Positions 25,021-33,698 of a stretch of 43,142 nt of DNA are shown here, one piece after another (the first letter of the stretch is position 1; each line of letters begins with the position of its first letter). Made by a program: the position numbers and the translations under genes. The DNA comes from JAMXLO01 sp035511435 (GTDB lineage Bacteria > Pseudomonadota > Alphaproteobacteria > Acetobacterales > Acetobacteraceae), in the NCBI GenBank assembly GCA_035511435.1, contig DATKFJ010000156.1, forward strand, positions 1 to 43,142, written 5' to 3'. The notes beneath the pieces are model-generated. The model saw only the letters and a program-made list of their open reading frames with translations. It was not told the origin of the DNA and did not search any database.

Positions 25021-25989
25021 GGCTGGCTCCCTGATCCGTCTCGGCTGATTTTACGCGGATGTCGTCCCAGGCTTCCGGCGAGAAGAACGCCGCGTGCGGG
25101 GTGATGATCAGGCGGCCTTCGACCCATGGTTCGCGCGCACGATAGGCGCGGATGAGTTCGGGCACCGGTTCGACGGGCGGTTCCACCGGCACCACGTCGA
25201 TCCCGACACCCGCGAGATGTCCGCTGCGCAGCGCGGCAGCCAGCGCGTCGATGTCCACGATCGGTCCGCGCGCGGTGTTCACCACCACTGCGTCCTTCGG
25301 CAGCAGCGCGAGTTCCGCCGCGCCGACCAGCCCGCGCGTCTCCGGCGTCAGCGGCGCATGCACCGACAGCGTGTCGGTGGCGCGCAGCAGCGCCTCCAGC
25401 GTCGGCGCGCGGCCGATGCCCAGCCCGAGTTCCACGCCGTTCGGCAGATGCGGATCGAAGAACACCACGCGGAAGCCGAACGCCTTGGCGCGCAGCGCGA
25501 CCGCGGTGCCGATGCGTCCCATGCCGATGATGCCGAAGGTCTGCACCGAGGAGCGCCGCACCAGCGGGTCCAGCACGTAGCGCCATGCCGCCGGCGGGTC
25601 CTTGCGCTGCAATTCGTGGTGCAGCAGCAGGCCGCGGCGCAGTGCGAGTGCCAGCGAGATGGCGTGGTCGGCGACCTCGGTCGTGCCGTAATCGGGCACG
25701 CGTTCAGCACCATGATCTGGCGTTCGGCCGCGGCGCTGCGGTCGATCACGTCGTAACCGACACCCATGCGGCACACCGCGCGCAGCCGCGGGAACCGCGC
25801 CAGATCATCGGCGGACACGCGGTAGCGCAGGATCATCAGGCCCTCGGCCGCGGCGCAATCGGCGTCCGGCAGGTCGGCCAGCGACCCCGTGGGACCGGGG
25901 AAGATCACCCGCACGTCAGGGCCGTAGATGCGCCGTTCGACGCTGTCGTCCGGGTAGTTGTTTTCCGAATACAGCACCGTGATCGGCAT
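25021..25989 (-). pseudogene. D-isomer-specific 2-hydroxyacid dehydrogenase, frameshifted
   Basis: The coding signal starts at ATG 25989 (GAGGA upstream; MPITVLYSENNYPDDS) and reads VCRMGVGYDVIDRSA and IMVLNACP. It then leaves frame near 25699-25702. The correct continuation PDYGTTEVADHAISLALALR is in the next frame, and an intact sequence would read VLN-VPDYG, so two extra bases (CG) or one lost base explains it. The second frame has the NAD motif GMGRIG, the RGPIVD arginine segment, and ITPHAAFFSPEAWDD with the catalytic histidine. It then runs into the amidohydrolase gene without its own stop. C-terminal-binding-protein-like dehydrogenases reduce 2-keto acids with NADH. A sequencing error is an alternative explanation. 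Confidence 0.85.
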
Positions 25990-26082
25990 CGTTCGTCCTC
26001 GCATTGAACCGGGAGGTACTGTTGCCAGCCGCGTTCCCCTCGCGCAAGTTCACGCTCCCGTGCGTGACCGGAGGGACCAACG

Positions 26083-27621
26083 ATGAACGGCGCCGAAAGC
26101 CTTGTGCACAGCCTGCTACGGAGCGGGGTCGATACCTGCTTCTGCAATCCCGGCACGTCGGAGATGCATTTCGTCGCCGCGCTGGACCGCGTGCCCGGCA
26201 TGCGGTGTGTGCTTGGCCTGTTCGAGGGCGTGGTGACCGGGGCGGCCGATGGCTACGCGAGGATGTCCGGCAAGCCGGCGGCGACGCTGCTGCATTGCGG
26301 GCCGGGCCTGGCGAACGGGCTGGCGAACCTGCACAACGCGCGGCGGGCGCAATCGCCGATCGTCAACATCGTCGGCGACCAGGCGACCTATCACCGCCCG
26401 AACGACGCGCCGCTGACGGCGGACACCGAGGGTTGGGCGCGCGGCGCGTCCGCCTGGGTGCGCACCGCGGTGTCGTCGGCGACGGTGGGGGCGGATGCGG
26501 CGGTGGCGGTTCAGGCAGCGCGCACTCATCCGGGGCAGATTGCCACGCTGATCCTGCCGTCGGACACGTCGTGGGACGAGGGCGGGGTGGTGGCGGAAGC
26601 GCTGCCGGTGCCGCCGAGACCGCGATCGGATCCGGCGCAGATCGCCAACGCCGCCAACATACTGCGGCGCGGGCTGCCGACGTTGATCGTACTCGGCGGC
26701 GAGGCGGTAAGCGCCGGGGCACTGGAGAACGCGCATCGCATTGCAGCGGCTACCGGGGCGCGGTTGATCGCGCAGGGCGCCAATGCCCGCATCGCGCGCG
26801 GCCGCGGGCGGGTGGCGGTCGATCGGATACCGTACGTGGTGGAGTCCGGGGTGAAGGCGCTGGCCGGAACGCGGCACGTCATCCTGTGCGGGTTGCGTAA
26901 GCCGGTGACGTTCTTCGCGTATCCGAACAAGCCGACCACGCCGCTGCCGCCGGACGCCGACATCCACGTGCTGGCTCGGCCTGATCAGGATGCGGCGGAG
27001 GCGTTGGCGCGGCTGGCGGACGAATTATCGGCGCCCGGCGTGGCAATTCCGGACCCCGGCCCCGCGGCTGACCCCGGCCGCGGCAAGCTGACGCCGGAAT
27101 CGGTCGCTGCGACGCTGGCGGCGCTGATGCCGGAACAGGCGGTGATTACCGACGAGGCGGTTACGTTCGGGCGCGGCTTCTTCCCGTTCACCTATGCCGC
27201 GCCGCCACATGACTGGCTGAACTCGACCGGCGGCGCGATCGGCTGCGGGCCGCCGCTGTCCACCGGCGCGGCGGTCGGCGCGCCCGGGCGTCGGGTGATC
27301 GCGCTGCAAGCCGATGGGTCGGCGATGTACACGCTGCAGGCGCTGTGGACCCAGGCGCGCGAACGGCTGGATGTCACCACTGTCCTGCTGTCGAATCGGA
27401 AATATCAGATCCTGCTGGGCGAGTTGGCGAATGTCGGGGCCAATCCCGGGCGCACCGCGCTCGATATGCTGGACCTTGGCAACCCTGACCTCGACTGGAC
27501 GAAATTGGCTGAGGGGATGGGGGTGGAGGCGGCGCGCGCGGACAACTGCGAACGGTTTGCCGACCTGTTCGCCCAGGCCAATGCGCGAAAAGGCCCCTTC
27601 CTGATCGAGCTGGCGGTCTAA
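26083..27621 (+). CDS. Thiamine-diphosphate-dependent enzyme, acetolactate synthase/benzoylformate decarboxylase-like
   Basis: A 512-residue protein in the standard three-domain order. The N-terminal Pyr domain has the catalytic glutamate E48 in GLFEGVVTGAADGYARM. A central domain follows (residues ~185-340). The C-terminal PP domain has QADGSAMYTLQALW with the DG step and LLSNRKY with the asparagine that binds Mg2+-diphosphate. It is shorter than catabolic acetolactate synthases and closer in layout to benzoylformate or other 2-keto-acid decarboxylases. The start is preceded by GGAGGG. It diverges from the dehydrogenase with 93 bp between, and the sensor gene begins 11 bp after its stop. The substrate is unknown; a 2-keto acid is the family norm. 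Confidence 0.92.
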   Translation: MNGAESLVHSLLRSGVDTCFCNPGTSEMHFVAALDRVPGMRCVLGLFEGVVTGAADGYARMSGKPAATLLHCGPGLANGLANLHNARRAQSPIVNIVGDQATYHRPNDAPLTADTEGWARGASAWVRTAVSSATVGADAAVAVQAARTHPGQIATLILPSDTSWDEGGVVAEALPVPPRPRSDPAQIANAANILRRGLPTLIVLGGEAVSAGALENAHRIAAATGARLIAQGANARIARGRGRVAVDRIPYVVESGVKALAGTRHVILCGLRKPVTFFAYPNKPTTPLPPDADIHVLARPDQDAAEALARLADELSAPGVAIPDPGPAADPGRGKLTPESVAATLAALMPEQAVITDEAVTFGRGFFPFTYAAPPHDWLNSTGGAIGCGPPLSTGAAVGAPGRRVIALQADGSAMYTLQALWTQARERLDVTTVLLSNRKYQILLGELANVGANPGRTALDMLDLGNPDLDWTKLAEGMGVEAARADNCERFADLFAQANARKGPFLIELAV

Positions 27622-27632
27622 AGGGGCGTTCA

Positions 27633-29225
27633 GTGGCGTCGCGGGATCAGAAGCGCAGACGGCGGCGGCGCGCCGTCAGTGCCAAGGCGGTCGCGCAGCC
27701 GGTCCGGAGCGTTGGGGGCTTGCAGGATTTCCGCCTGCAGCCCACCGAGGTGCTCGCTTCGATCGGCGTCGCGGTCGTGGCGGCAGCATTGATCATCCTG
27801 GTCTGGATCAACGCGTCGCGCTCCATTGCGAGTGAAAGCAGTGAGATCCGCGCGCACATCGAGGCTACCGTCAGCGGGCAGGCGGTGGTGCTGGCCGATG
27901 AAGTTCGTCACGAGATGCTCGGGGTGGAGCAGGGGCTGCTTATCCTGAAGCAGGCGCTCCAGGCGGATCCGTCACATTTCAATATACAGGCCTTGCGGGA
28001 CCAGGTGCCGGCGCTGACCAATGTGACCGATGACGTGTTCATCGCGGACGCCCAGTCTGTCATTCAGCAGGACATCAACCCGCTGTCCGTCGGCCTGGGC
28101 GTCGGCGCCCACATTGCCGGCGTGCCGGGTCCCGTGACGCCGAAGACCGACAGCGACGGCGGCGACAGCGACAGCGGCGGCGCGATGCTGATCGGGCCGA
28201 CGGTGGACCGGCCGCAAGTCCGGCAGCATCTGGCGTTTCTCACGATCCGGCTGGATCGACCGGGCGATTGGCTGGTGGGCGCCGTCTATCGCACAAATCT
28301 GCTCACCCGGCTTTATTCCGAAGCATCTCTTGGCGTGGCCGGCATGACCGCGCTGATCAATACCAGGCTCGGCCAGGTGCAGACGATTGTTGGTCCTGGC
28401 GCCGCCAACCCCAACTACGATATCGCCAGTTCCGCCATGTATGCGGAGATGCAGAGCCGGCGCGGCGGCACCTGGACCGGCCCATCGGCGCCGGACGGCG
28501 TTCGGCGGATTCACGCATTCGAGTCTGTGCCGGGGCGCGAGCTCGCGGTGGTGGTCGCGGTGAACGAGAGCGATGCAATGCACCCCGCCACAATCTGGGC
28601 AGACGATGTGCGGTCGCTGGCGTGGGTTGCCACGCTGGTCATCCTAGCAGCCGCGGCGCTGACGCTGCGTGCGGTCTGGACATTGCGGTCCTTCCGCCGC
28701 CAAAGCGAGGCGCTCGACCGGGAGCGCACAATCGTTGCCATCACTCGTTCCAACCTGGCAGCGACCCGGGCGCGGCTGGATGCCAGAACGGCGCAGTTGC
28801 TGTCGGTGGTGGGGGACATCGATGAAGGTGTCGCGGTGATCGATCCTGATCGACGCGTGACGGACTGGAACCAGCGATTCGCGGTGCTGTTCGGCGTGTC
28901 CCCGGAACTGGTGCGGCCAGGCGTGGCGCTTGACGAGATCCTGCGCGAACAGGCGTCGGCCGGGTCTTTCGGGCCGCTGGAGGACGTTGAAGCCGAGGTG
29001 GCCCGGCGCGTTGCACAATTGCGGGCCGCCGCCGGCACGGAGGCGATCCATTATGCGGGACCGGCCGGCAGCATGCTTGTGGTGCATGCCGCCGCGGTGA
29101 CGGACGGTAGCGTGGTCATGGTGGTGAGAGAGGCCACCGGGCAGGAGCACCTGCCGGGTGCGGCGGATGAGGCAGCGGCGGCACCGACCAGTGCGCCAGC
29201 GCTGAACTCCGTGGAGATGATTTGA
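27633..29225 (+). CDS. Two-TM periplasmic-sensor PAS protein without an output domain
   Basis: A 530-residue protein starting at GTG 27633. It has a strongly basic N-terminus (KRRRRRR), a first helix at ~39-58, a periplasmic region at ~60-325 resembling a double-Cache/PDC sensor with a Gly/Asp/Ser linker (TDSDGGDSDSGG), and a second helix at ~326-347. A coiled-coil (residues ~350-390) leads to one PAS domain at ~390-500 (GDIDEGVAVIDPDRRVTDWN, then LFGVSPELVRPG). It ends in a short Ala/Pro-rich tail. No histidine-kinase, GGDEF, EAL or methyl-accepting domain follows in any frame before the next gene. The architecture is that of a diguanylate cyclase or kinase that has lost its effector, or of a free-standing input protein. 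It is probably co-transcribed with the TPP enzyme. Confidence 0.85.
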   Translation: MASRDQKRRRRRRAVSAKAVAQPVRSVGGLQDFRLQPTEVLASIGVAVVAAALIILVWINASRSIASESSEIRAHIEATVSGQAVVLADEVRHEMLGVEQGLLILKQALQADPSHFNIQALRDQVPALTNVTDDVFIADAQSVIQQDINPLSVGLGVGAHIAGVPGPVTPKTDSDGGDSDSGGAMLIGPTVDRPQVRQHLAFLTIRLDRPGDWLVGAVYRTNLLTRLYSEASLGVAGMTALINTRLGQVQTIVGPGAANPNYDIASSAMYAEMQSRRGGTWTGPSAPDGVRRIHAFESVPGRELAVVVAVNESDAMHPATIWADDVRSLAWVATLVILAAAALTLRAVWTLRSFRRQSEALDRERTIVAITRSNLAATRARLDARTAQLLSVVGDIDEGVAVIDPDRRVTDWNQRFAVLFGVSPELVRPGVALDEILREQASAGSFGPLEDVEAEVARRVAQLRAAAGTEAIHYAGPAGSMLVVHAAAVTDGSVVMVVREATGQEHLPGAADEAAAAPTSAPALNSVEMI

Positions 29226-29444
29226 TCGATCGGTGGGAGTTCGCAGCCCGTGGCGCCGCAATTTTTCACGACGCATTCGCGGCGGTTGAGTTGGAGCGTG
29301 GCGCGACGCCTGGTTCGACGTGCCGGTGCGTTGCTTCCCGCTTCATGCTGACGTGGGTCGGCCTGATGGAACGCAACGATTGCCGGATGGCATGGCCCGT
29401 GCTTGCCGGATCCGTGCGGCGCGTGCGAGAACTGACGTGGAACA

Positions 29445-31262
29445 ATGAACGCACCCGTCTCCATTCTGTGTCCTTGCGGCAGCGGACTGCGCGCGGTTCG
29501 TTGCTGTAACCTACAGCTACACTCGGCGCCGCCGCCGGAGGCGACGCGGCATCTCGTGCCGCTGGTGGAACGGGCGATCCAGGCGCACCGACAGGGAGCG
29601 AACGAAACCGCCGAGAGACTGTGCCTCGATGTGCTGGAGCTCGCACCAGACCGGCCCGGTGCGCTGTCTGTGCTGTATGACATCCGCAAGGCGCAGGGCA
29701 ACGCGCGGGCGGCGGAGGCGCTGATTCGGCGCATCGTGGCGCTGGACCCCAACAACCTGGGGGCGACCAACGAATTGGCGCTGATCCTGTTGGGCAAGGG
29801 CAACCTGGCGGACGCCGAACACCATGCCCGCAATGCGGTCCGCATCGCACCGGAAAACCCGCAGGCGCACAACCTGCTGGGCATGATCATGACCGAGGCC
29901 AATCGGCCGCAGATCGGCGAGTACCACTATCGGCGGGTGCTGGAACTGAACGGCCAGCGCGACCCCATTCTGCTGGCGAACCTGGCCTGGAACCTGAAGA
30001 ACCAGGGCCGCATGCCGGAGGCTCGGGTGCTGTATGACGAAGCCGTCGCCGCGGCGCCGAACATTCGCCAGACCTTGCTGGGGTTTGCCAGGCTGGAGGA
30101 GGCCGACCGCAATTTCGATGCGGCCGCCGGCATCCTGGACAAGATGGACGCGCGGTTCCCCAAGGACCAGGGCGTGCGGCTGACGCGCGCAGTGCTGCTG
30201 GGCCGGATGCGGCGCTACGACGAGGCGGTTGCGCTGATCGACGCGTCGGCGGATGACGAGGGGCGGCTGGGTCCCAACGAACTGTTGGAGAAAGGCCGGC
30301 TGCTGGATCAGCTTGGCCGCTACGACGATGCCTGGACCGCGTTCGCCGAGGGCAAGCGGCTGGGGCGCGAGTTGTCCGGGCAATCGTATCTGGACGACGA
30401 GGCACGCCAGCAGATCGACCGGCTGCGGAATTTCTTCGCCGGCGGACGGTTGCGCCTGATGCCGCGTGCCAACGTGCGTTCCGATGTGCCGCAGCCGATT
30501 TTCATTCTCGGCTTTCCGCGGTCGGGCACCACGCTGGTCGAGCAGACATTGTCGGCGCATCCGAAGATTGCCGCCGGTGACGAACTGCCGCTGATCCACG
30601 AAATCACCGCCATCATGCCGCGCATGCTGGCGAGCCCGCTGGGCTATCCGGAGGCGCTAGCCGAGTTGTGGATGGGCGACCAACGCGAGGGCCTGGACAA
30701 TCTGCGCGACTACTATCTGCAGAAGGTCCGCCAGATGGGCGTGCTGCGTGATGGCGCAACGCGCTTCACTGACAAGATGCCGCTGAACGAAACGCATCTA
30801 GGCCTGATCGCGCTGCTGTTCCCCGAGGCACCGGTGATCCATGTGCTGCGGCATCCGCTCGATATTATGGTGTCGGCGTTTTCCAACGCGTTCACACACG
30901 GCTTCTACTGCGCGTCCGATCTGGTATCGGCGGCAACGCACTATGTGCGCGTGATGGACCTGGTGCAGCACTACCGCGGCGAGATGACATTGCGGTACCT
31001 GCCGATCCGCTACGAGGACATGGTTGGCGATCAGCAGGGCAGCGTGCGTGCCGTGCTGGCGTTCATCGGCGAACCGTTCGACAAGGCGTGCCTGACCTTC
31101 CACAAAAACCGTCGCTATGCGCGCACTGCCAGCTACGCACAGGTGACCGAGCCGCTGTATGAACGCTCGGTCTATCGCCATCGCCACTATATGAAGCACC
31201 TTGAGCCGGTGCTGCCGATCCTTCAGCCGGTGATCGAGCGGCTTGGCTACACCGTGGACTGA
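29445..31262 (+). CDS. TPR-containing sulfotransferase with N-terminal SEC-C-type motif
   Basis: A 605-residue protein. Residues 9-21 (CPCGSGLRAVRCC) match the SEC-C zinc motif CxCx8CC. TPR units fill residues ~35-300 (for example ERLCLDVLELAPDRPGALSV, AEHHARNAVRIAPENPQAHN). The sulfotransferase domain starts near 350 with the PAPS 5'-phosphate loop GFPRSGTTLVEQ (356-367); the 3'-phosphate motif HVLRHPLDIMVSAFSNAF lies downstream, followed by YEDM. These enzymes transfer sulfate from PAPS to glycans or other acceptors, with TPRs for partner or acceptor contact. The stop overlaps the next gene's ATG (ATGA). It is the first gene of a compact glycan-modification run, 219 bp after the sensor. Confidence 0.92.
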   Translation: MNAPVSILCPCGSGLRAVRCCNLQLHSAPPPEATRHLVPLVERAIQAHRQGANETAERLCLDVLELAPDRPGALSVLYDIRKAQGNARAAEALIRRIVALDPNNLGATNELALILLGKGNLADAEHHARNAVRIAPENPQAHNLLGMIMTEANRPQIGEYHYRRVLELNGQRDPILLANLAWNLKNQGRMPEARVLYDEAVAAAPNIRQTLLGFARLEEADRNFDAAAGILDKMDARFPKDQGVRLTRAVLLGRMRRYDEAVALIDASADDEGRLGPNELLEKGRLLDQLGRYDDAWTAFAEGKRLGRELSGQSYLDDEARQQIDRLRNFFAGGRLRLMPRANVRSDVPQPIFILGFPRSGTTLVEQTLSAHPKIAAGDELPLIHEITAIMPRMLASPLGYPEALAELWMGDQREGLDNLRDYYLQKVRQMGVLRDGATRFTDKMPLNETHLGLIALLFPEAPVIHVLRHPLDIMVSAFSNAFTHGFYCASDLVSAATHYVRVMDLVQHYRGEMTLRYLPIRYEDMVGDQQGSVRAVLAFIGEPFDKACLTFHKNRRYARTASYAQVTEPLYERSVYRHRHYMKHLEPVLPILQPVIERLGYTVD

Positions 31263-32710
31263 TGGAGACGCCCGCGCCCACGCGACGGGCGCCTGGTCCT
31301 GGTACGGTGCCGATGCCGATCGGCGAGGTACTGCGGATCGCCAACGAGTACGAGCGCACATCACGGCTTGACGACGCCAAACGATTGCTGGACCACGTTC
31401 TTGCCGCGTCGCCGAACCAGGGCGATGCGCTGCATCTTTCCGGTATTGTCGCATTTCGCCAGGGTCATATCGCGCAGTCGCTCGATTTGATGGAGCGATC
31501 GCTTACCCACGGGATCGACACGCCGCTGTATCTTCGCAACATCTGCGAGGTGTACCGCGCCATGGGGCGCCTGGATGAAGCGTTGCACGCCGCGCGCCGT
31601 GCCACGATGCTGGCGCCGGCCGATCCGCTGTGCCTGCACAACCAGGCGATCATCCATTATCACAGGCTGGAACTGGACGAGGCTTTGGATTGCGCGGAGC
31701 GTGCGCTGCGCATCGACCCAGGCCTGCCGGGCGCACATTTCGTGCGGGCGGAAACGCTGCTGCTGCGCGGCGAATGGGCGACAGGCTGGGACGAGTACGA
31801 GTGGCGGTTCCGTATCGGGGGCGCCGCGCCACTGATGCCGCCTTCCACCAAGCCGCAATGGGATGGCAAGGCGCTGCGTGGCCAGACGCTGCTGCTGATT
31901 GCGGATCAGGGATTTGGCGACGTCATCCAGTTCAGCCGCTACATTGCGTGGGCAGCGGAACGCTGCCCCGACATCGCGATTGCCTGCAGCGGCGAGTTGC
32001 AGCCGCTGCTGCGCCAGATCGCCCCGACGGCGCGCCAATTCGTGCGCTGGCAGGATGCGCCGGATTATGCGGCGTTCTGCGCGTTGTCCGGCCTGCCGCG
32101 ACTGGCGGGCACGCGCATCGATTCTGTGCCTGTACCGGTGCCTTACCTGCATGCCGATCCGGCGCGATCCGCGCAGTGGGCGGAACGGCTGGAAGGGGTG
32201 GTGCCGCATGGGTTCCGCCGTGTCGGCGTGATCTGGGCGGGTCGCCCGACGCACAACAACGATCGCAACCGATCGGCGCTGCTTGCCGACTTCCTGCCGC
32301 TGGCCAACGTCGCGGGGATCGCTTTGCTGGCGCTGCAAAAGGGTCCGAAGACCGGCCAGGCAGGCGAGTATTACGGCCGCGCGCCGCTGATCAATATCGG
32401 CGCGGAAATCGAAGACTACGACGACACGATGGCGATCCTGGACAACCTTGACCTGCTGATAACGGTGGATACCTCGGTCGCGCATTTGGCGGGCGCAATG
32501 GGGCGGCCCGTGTGGATCATGTTGCCGCGCGCACCGGACTGGCGCTGGCTGCTGGAGCGTACCGACACCCCGTGGTATCCCACCGTGCGGCTGTTTCGCC
32601 AATCGACCGTGCGCCGCTGGGACGATGTGGCGCAGGCCATCGCCGCGGAAGTCGCCACGCGCAAATGGCCCGGCAGCCTTTCGCCGACGCCGCGTCGCCA
32701 GTATCGGTAA
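31262..32710 (+). CDS. TPR-containing glycosyltransferase (GT9/heptosyltransferase-like C-terminus)
   Basis: A 482-residue protein. Residues ~20-170 hold TPR units (ALHAARRATMLAPADPLCLH, ALDCAERALRIDPGLPGAHF). A linker follows (GEWATGWDEYEWRFR), then a GT-B-like domain with LLIADQGFGDVIQFSRYI, the GVIWAGRPTHNNDRNRS segment typical of ADP-heptose/GT9-like transferases, and the donor-site stretch DLLITVDTSVAHLAGAMG near residue 400. Such TPR-glycosyltransferases are common in alphaproteobacteria and are often found with TPR-sulfotransferases or flagellin-modification genes. The ATG overlaps the previous stop, so translation should be coupled. The sugar and acceptor are unknown. Confidence 0.9.
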   Translation: METPAPTRRAPGPGTVPMPIGEVLRIANEYERTSRLDDAKRLLDHVLAASPNQGDALHLSGIVAFRQGHIAQSLDLMERSLTHGIDTPLYLRNICEVYRAMGRLDEALHAARRATMLAPADPLCLHNQAIIHYHRLELDEALDCAERALRIDPGLPGAHFVRAETLLLRGEWATGWDEYEWRFRIGGAAPLMPPSTKPQWDGKALRGQTLLLIADQGFGDVIQFSRYIAWAAERCPDIAIACSGELQPLLRQIAPTARQFVRWQDAPDYAAFCALSGLPRLAGTRIDSVPVPVPYLHADPARSAQWAERLEGVVPHGFRRVGVIWAGRPTHNNDRNRSALLADFLPLANVAGIALLALQKGPKTGQAGEYYGRAPLINIGAEIEDYDDTMAILDNLDLLITVDTSVAHLAGAMGRPVWIMLPRAPDWRWLLERTDTPWYPTVRLFRQSTVRRWDDVAQAIAAEVATRKWPGSLSPTPRRQYR

Positions 32711-32781
32711 TCAGTTTCGTTCCCAGGCAGGCTCCCGTTGCGCTATCGTGGCGTGGCTTTCGCCAGCTACAGGTCGCCAAT

Positions 32782-33621
32782 ATGCCAATCCGCACCATCC
32801 CCCGGATCCTGCCGCCTAATGGCTGCAACGAACTTGCCGCCTGCCGCGACGGGGTGATGCTGTTCAACCGGAATGACACCTACGTCGGTGCCTCCCTGCG
32901 CAAGTACGGTGAGTGGTCGGCGGCCGAACTGGATGTGTTTCGCCAGGTCGTGCAACCGGGTCAGGTCGTGGTGGAGGTCGGTGCCAATATCGGCGCCCAT
33001 ACGATCGCCCTGTCGCGTATGGTCGGGCCCTCCGGCGGGGTGCTCGCGTTCGAGCCGCAGCGCTTGGTATTCCAGACGCTGTGCGCCAATCTCGCACTGA
33101 ACTCCTGCGTCAACGTGGCGGCGCGCCAGGAAGCCGTCGGCGCCTCGGCTGGCCAGATCATGGTGCCCATCCTGCCGCCCGATCAGCCGAACAATTTTGG
33201 TGCCCTGCCGCTCGCCAATAGTTGGCAACACGGCGAACCCGTGCCTGTGGTCACCATCGACAGCCTGAGACTGACTGCCTGCCGCCTGCTCAAGCTGGAT
33301 ATCGAAGGCATGGAGTTGGAGGCGCTGCAAGGCGCGGCCGACACGATTCGCCGCCTGCGGCCAGCACTGTATGTGGAGAACGAGCGTGACGACCGGTCGC
33401 CGGCACTGATCACCCTGCTGCTGTCACACAGCTACCGACTGTACTGGCATGCGCCGTTCCTGTTCACGCCGAATAATTTCGCCGGCGATCGCGAGAACAT
33501 CTTCGGGCGCATCGCCTCGCACAACATGCTGTGCGTGCCGCGTGAGGCCACCGGCGCGATCGATGGTCTGGTGGAGGTGTCGGGCCCGCAGGACAGCTGG
33601 CGCAACGCGCCGTCCTTCTGA
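32782..33621 (+). CDS. FkbM-family SAM-dependent methyltransferase
   Basis: A 279-residue protein. SAM motif I is VVVEVGANIGAHTIAL; the adenosine-binding acidic strand is GVLAFEPQRLVFQTL, and LLKLDIEGMELEALQGA is the FkbM-type catalytic-region signature. I chose ATG 32782 because it gives the usual N-terminus, although the ribosome site is weak; the frame extends into the glycosyltransferase gene. FkbM methyltransferases O-methylate sugars and polyketides, and in bacteria they often sit in capsule or O-antigen clusters. Following the sulfotransferase and glycosyltransferase by 71 bp, it suggests a third decoration on the same surface glycan (inference). Confidence 0.92.
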   Translation: MPIRTIPRILPPNGCNELAACRDGVMLFNRNDTYVGASLRKYGEWSAAELDVFRQVVQPGQVVVEVGANIGAHTIALSRMVGPSGGVLAFEPQRLVFQTLCANLALNSCVNVAARQEAVGASAGQIMVPILPPDQPNNFGALPLANSWQHGEPVPVVTIDSLRLTACRLLKLDIEGMELEALQGAADTIRRLRPALYVENERDDRSPALITLLLSHSYRLYWHAPFLFTPNNFAGDRENIFGRIASHNMLCVPREATGAIDGLVEVSGPQDSWRNAPSF

Positions 33622-33647
33622 AGCTATCGAACGCGGTTGCGGCCGCC

Positions 33648-33698
33648 ATGACGGTGCTATCGGGATGACGGTGCTACCGACGTGACAGCGCTACCGAC
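33648..33698. repeat. 17-bp tandem repeat, three units
   Basis: The units at 33648-33664 (ATGACGGTGCTATCGGG), 33665-33681 (ATGACGGTGCTACCGAC) and 33682-33698 (GTGACAGCGCTACCGAC) form an exact-period array. The last unit overlaps the last codons of the CoA-transferase gene (stop at 33691), so the array has set its C-terminal residues. Confidence 0.85.
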
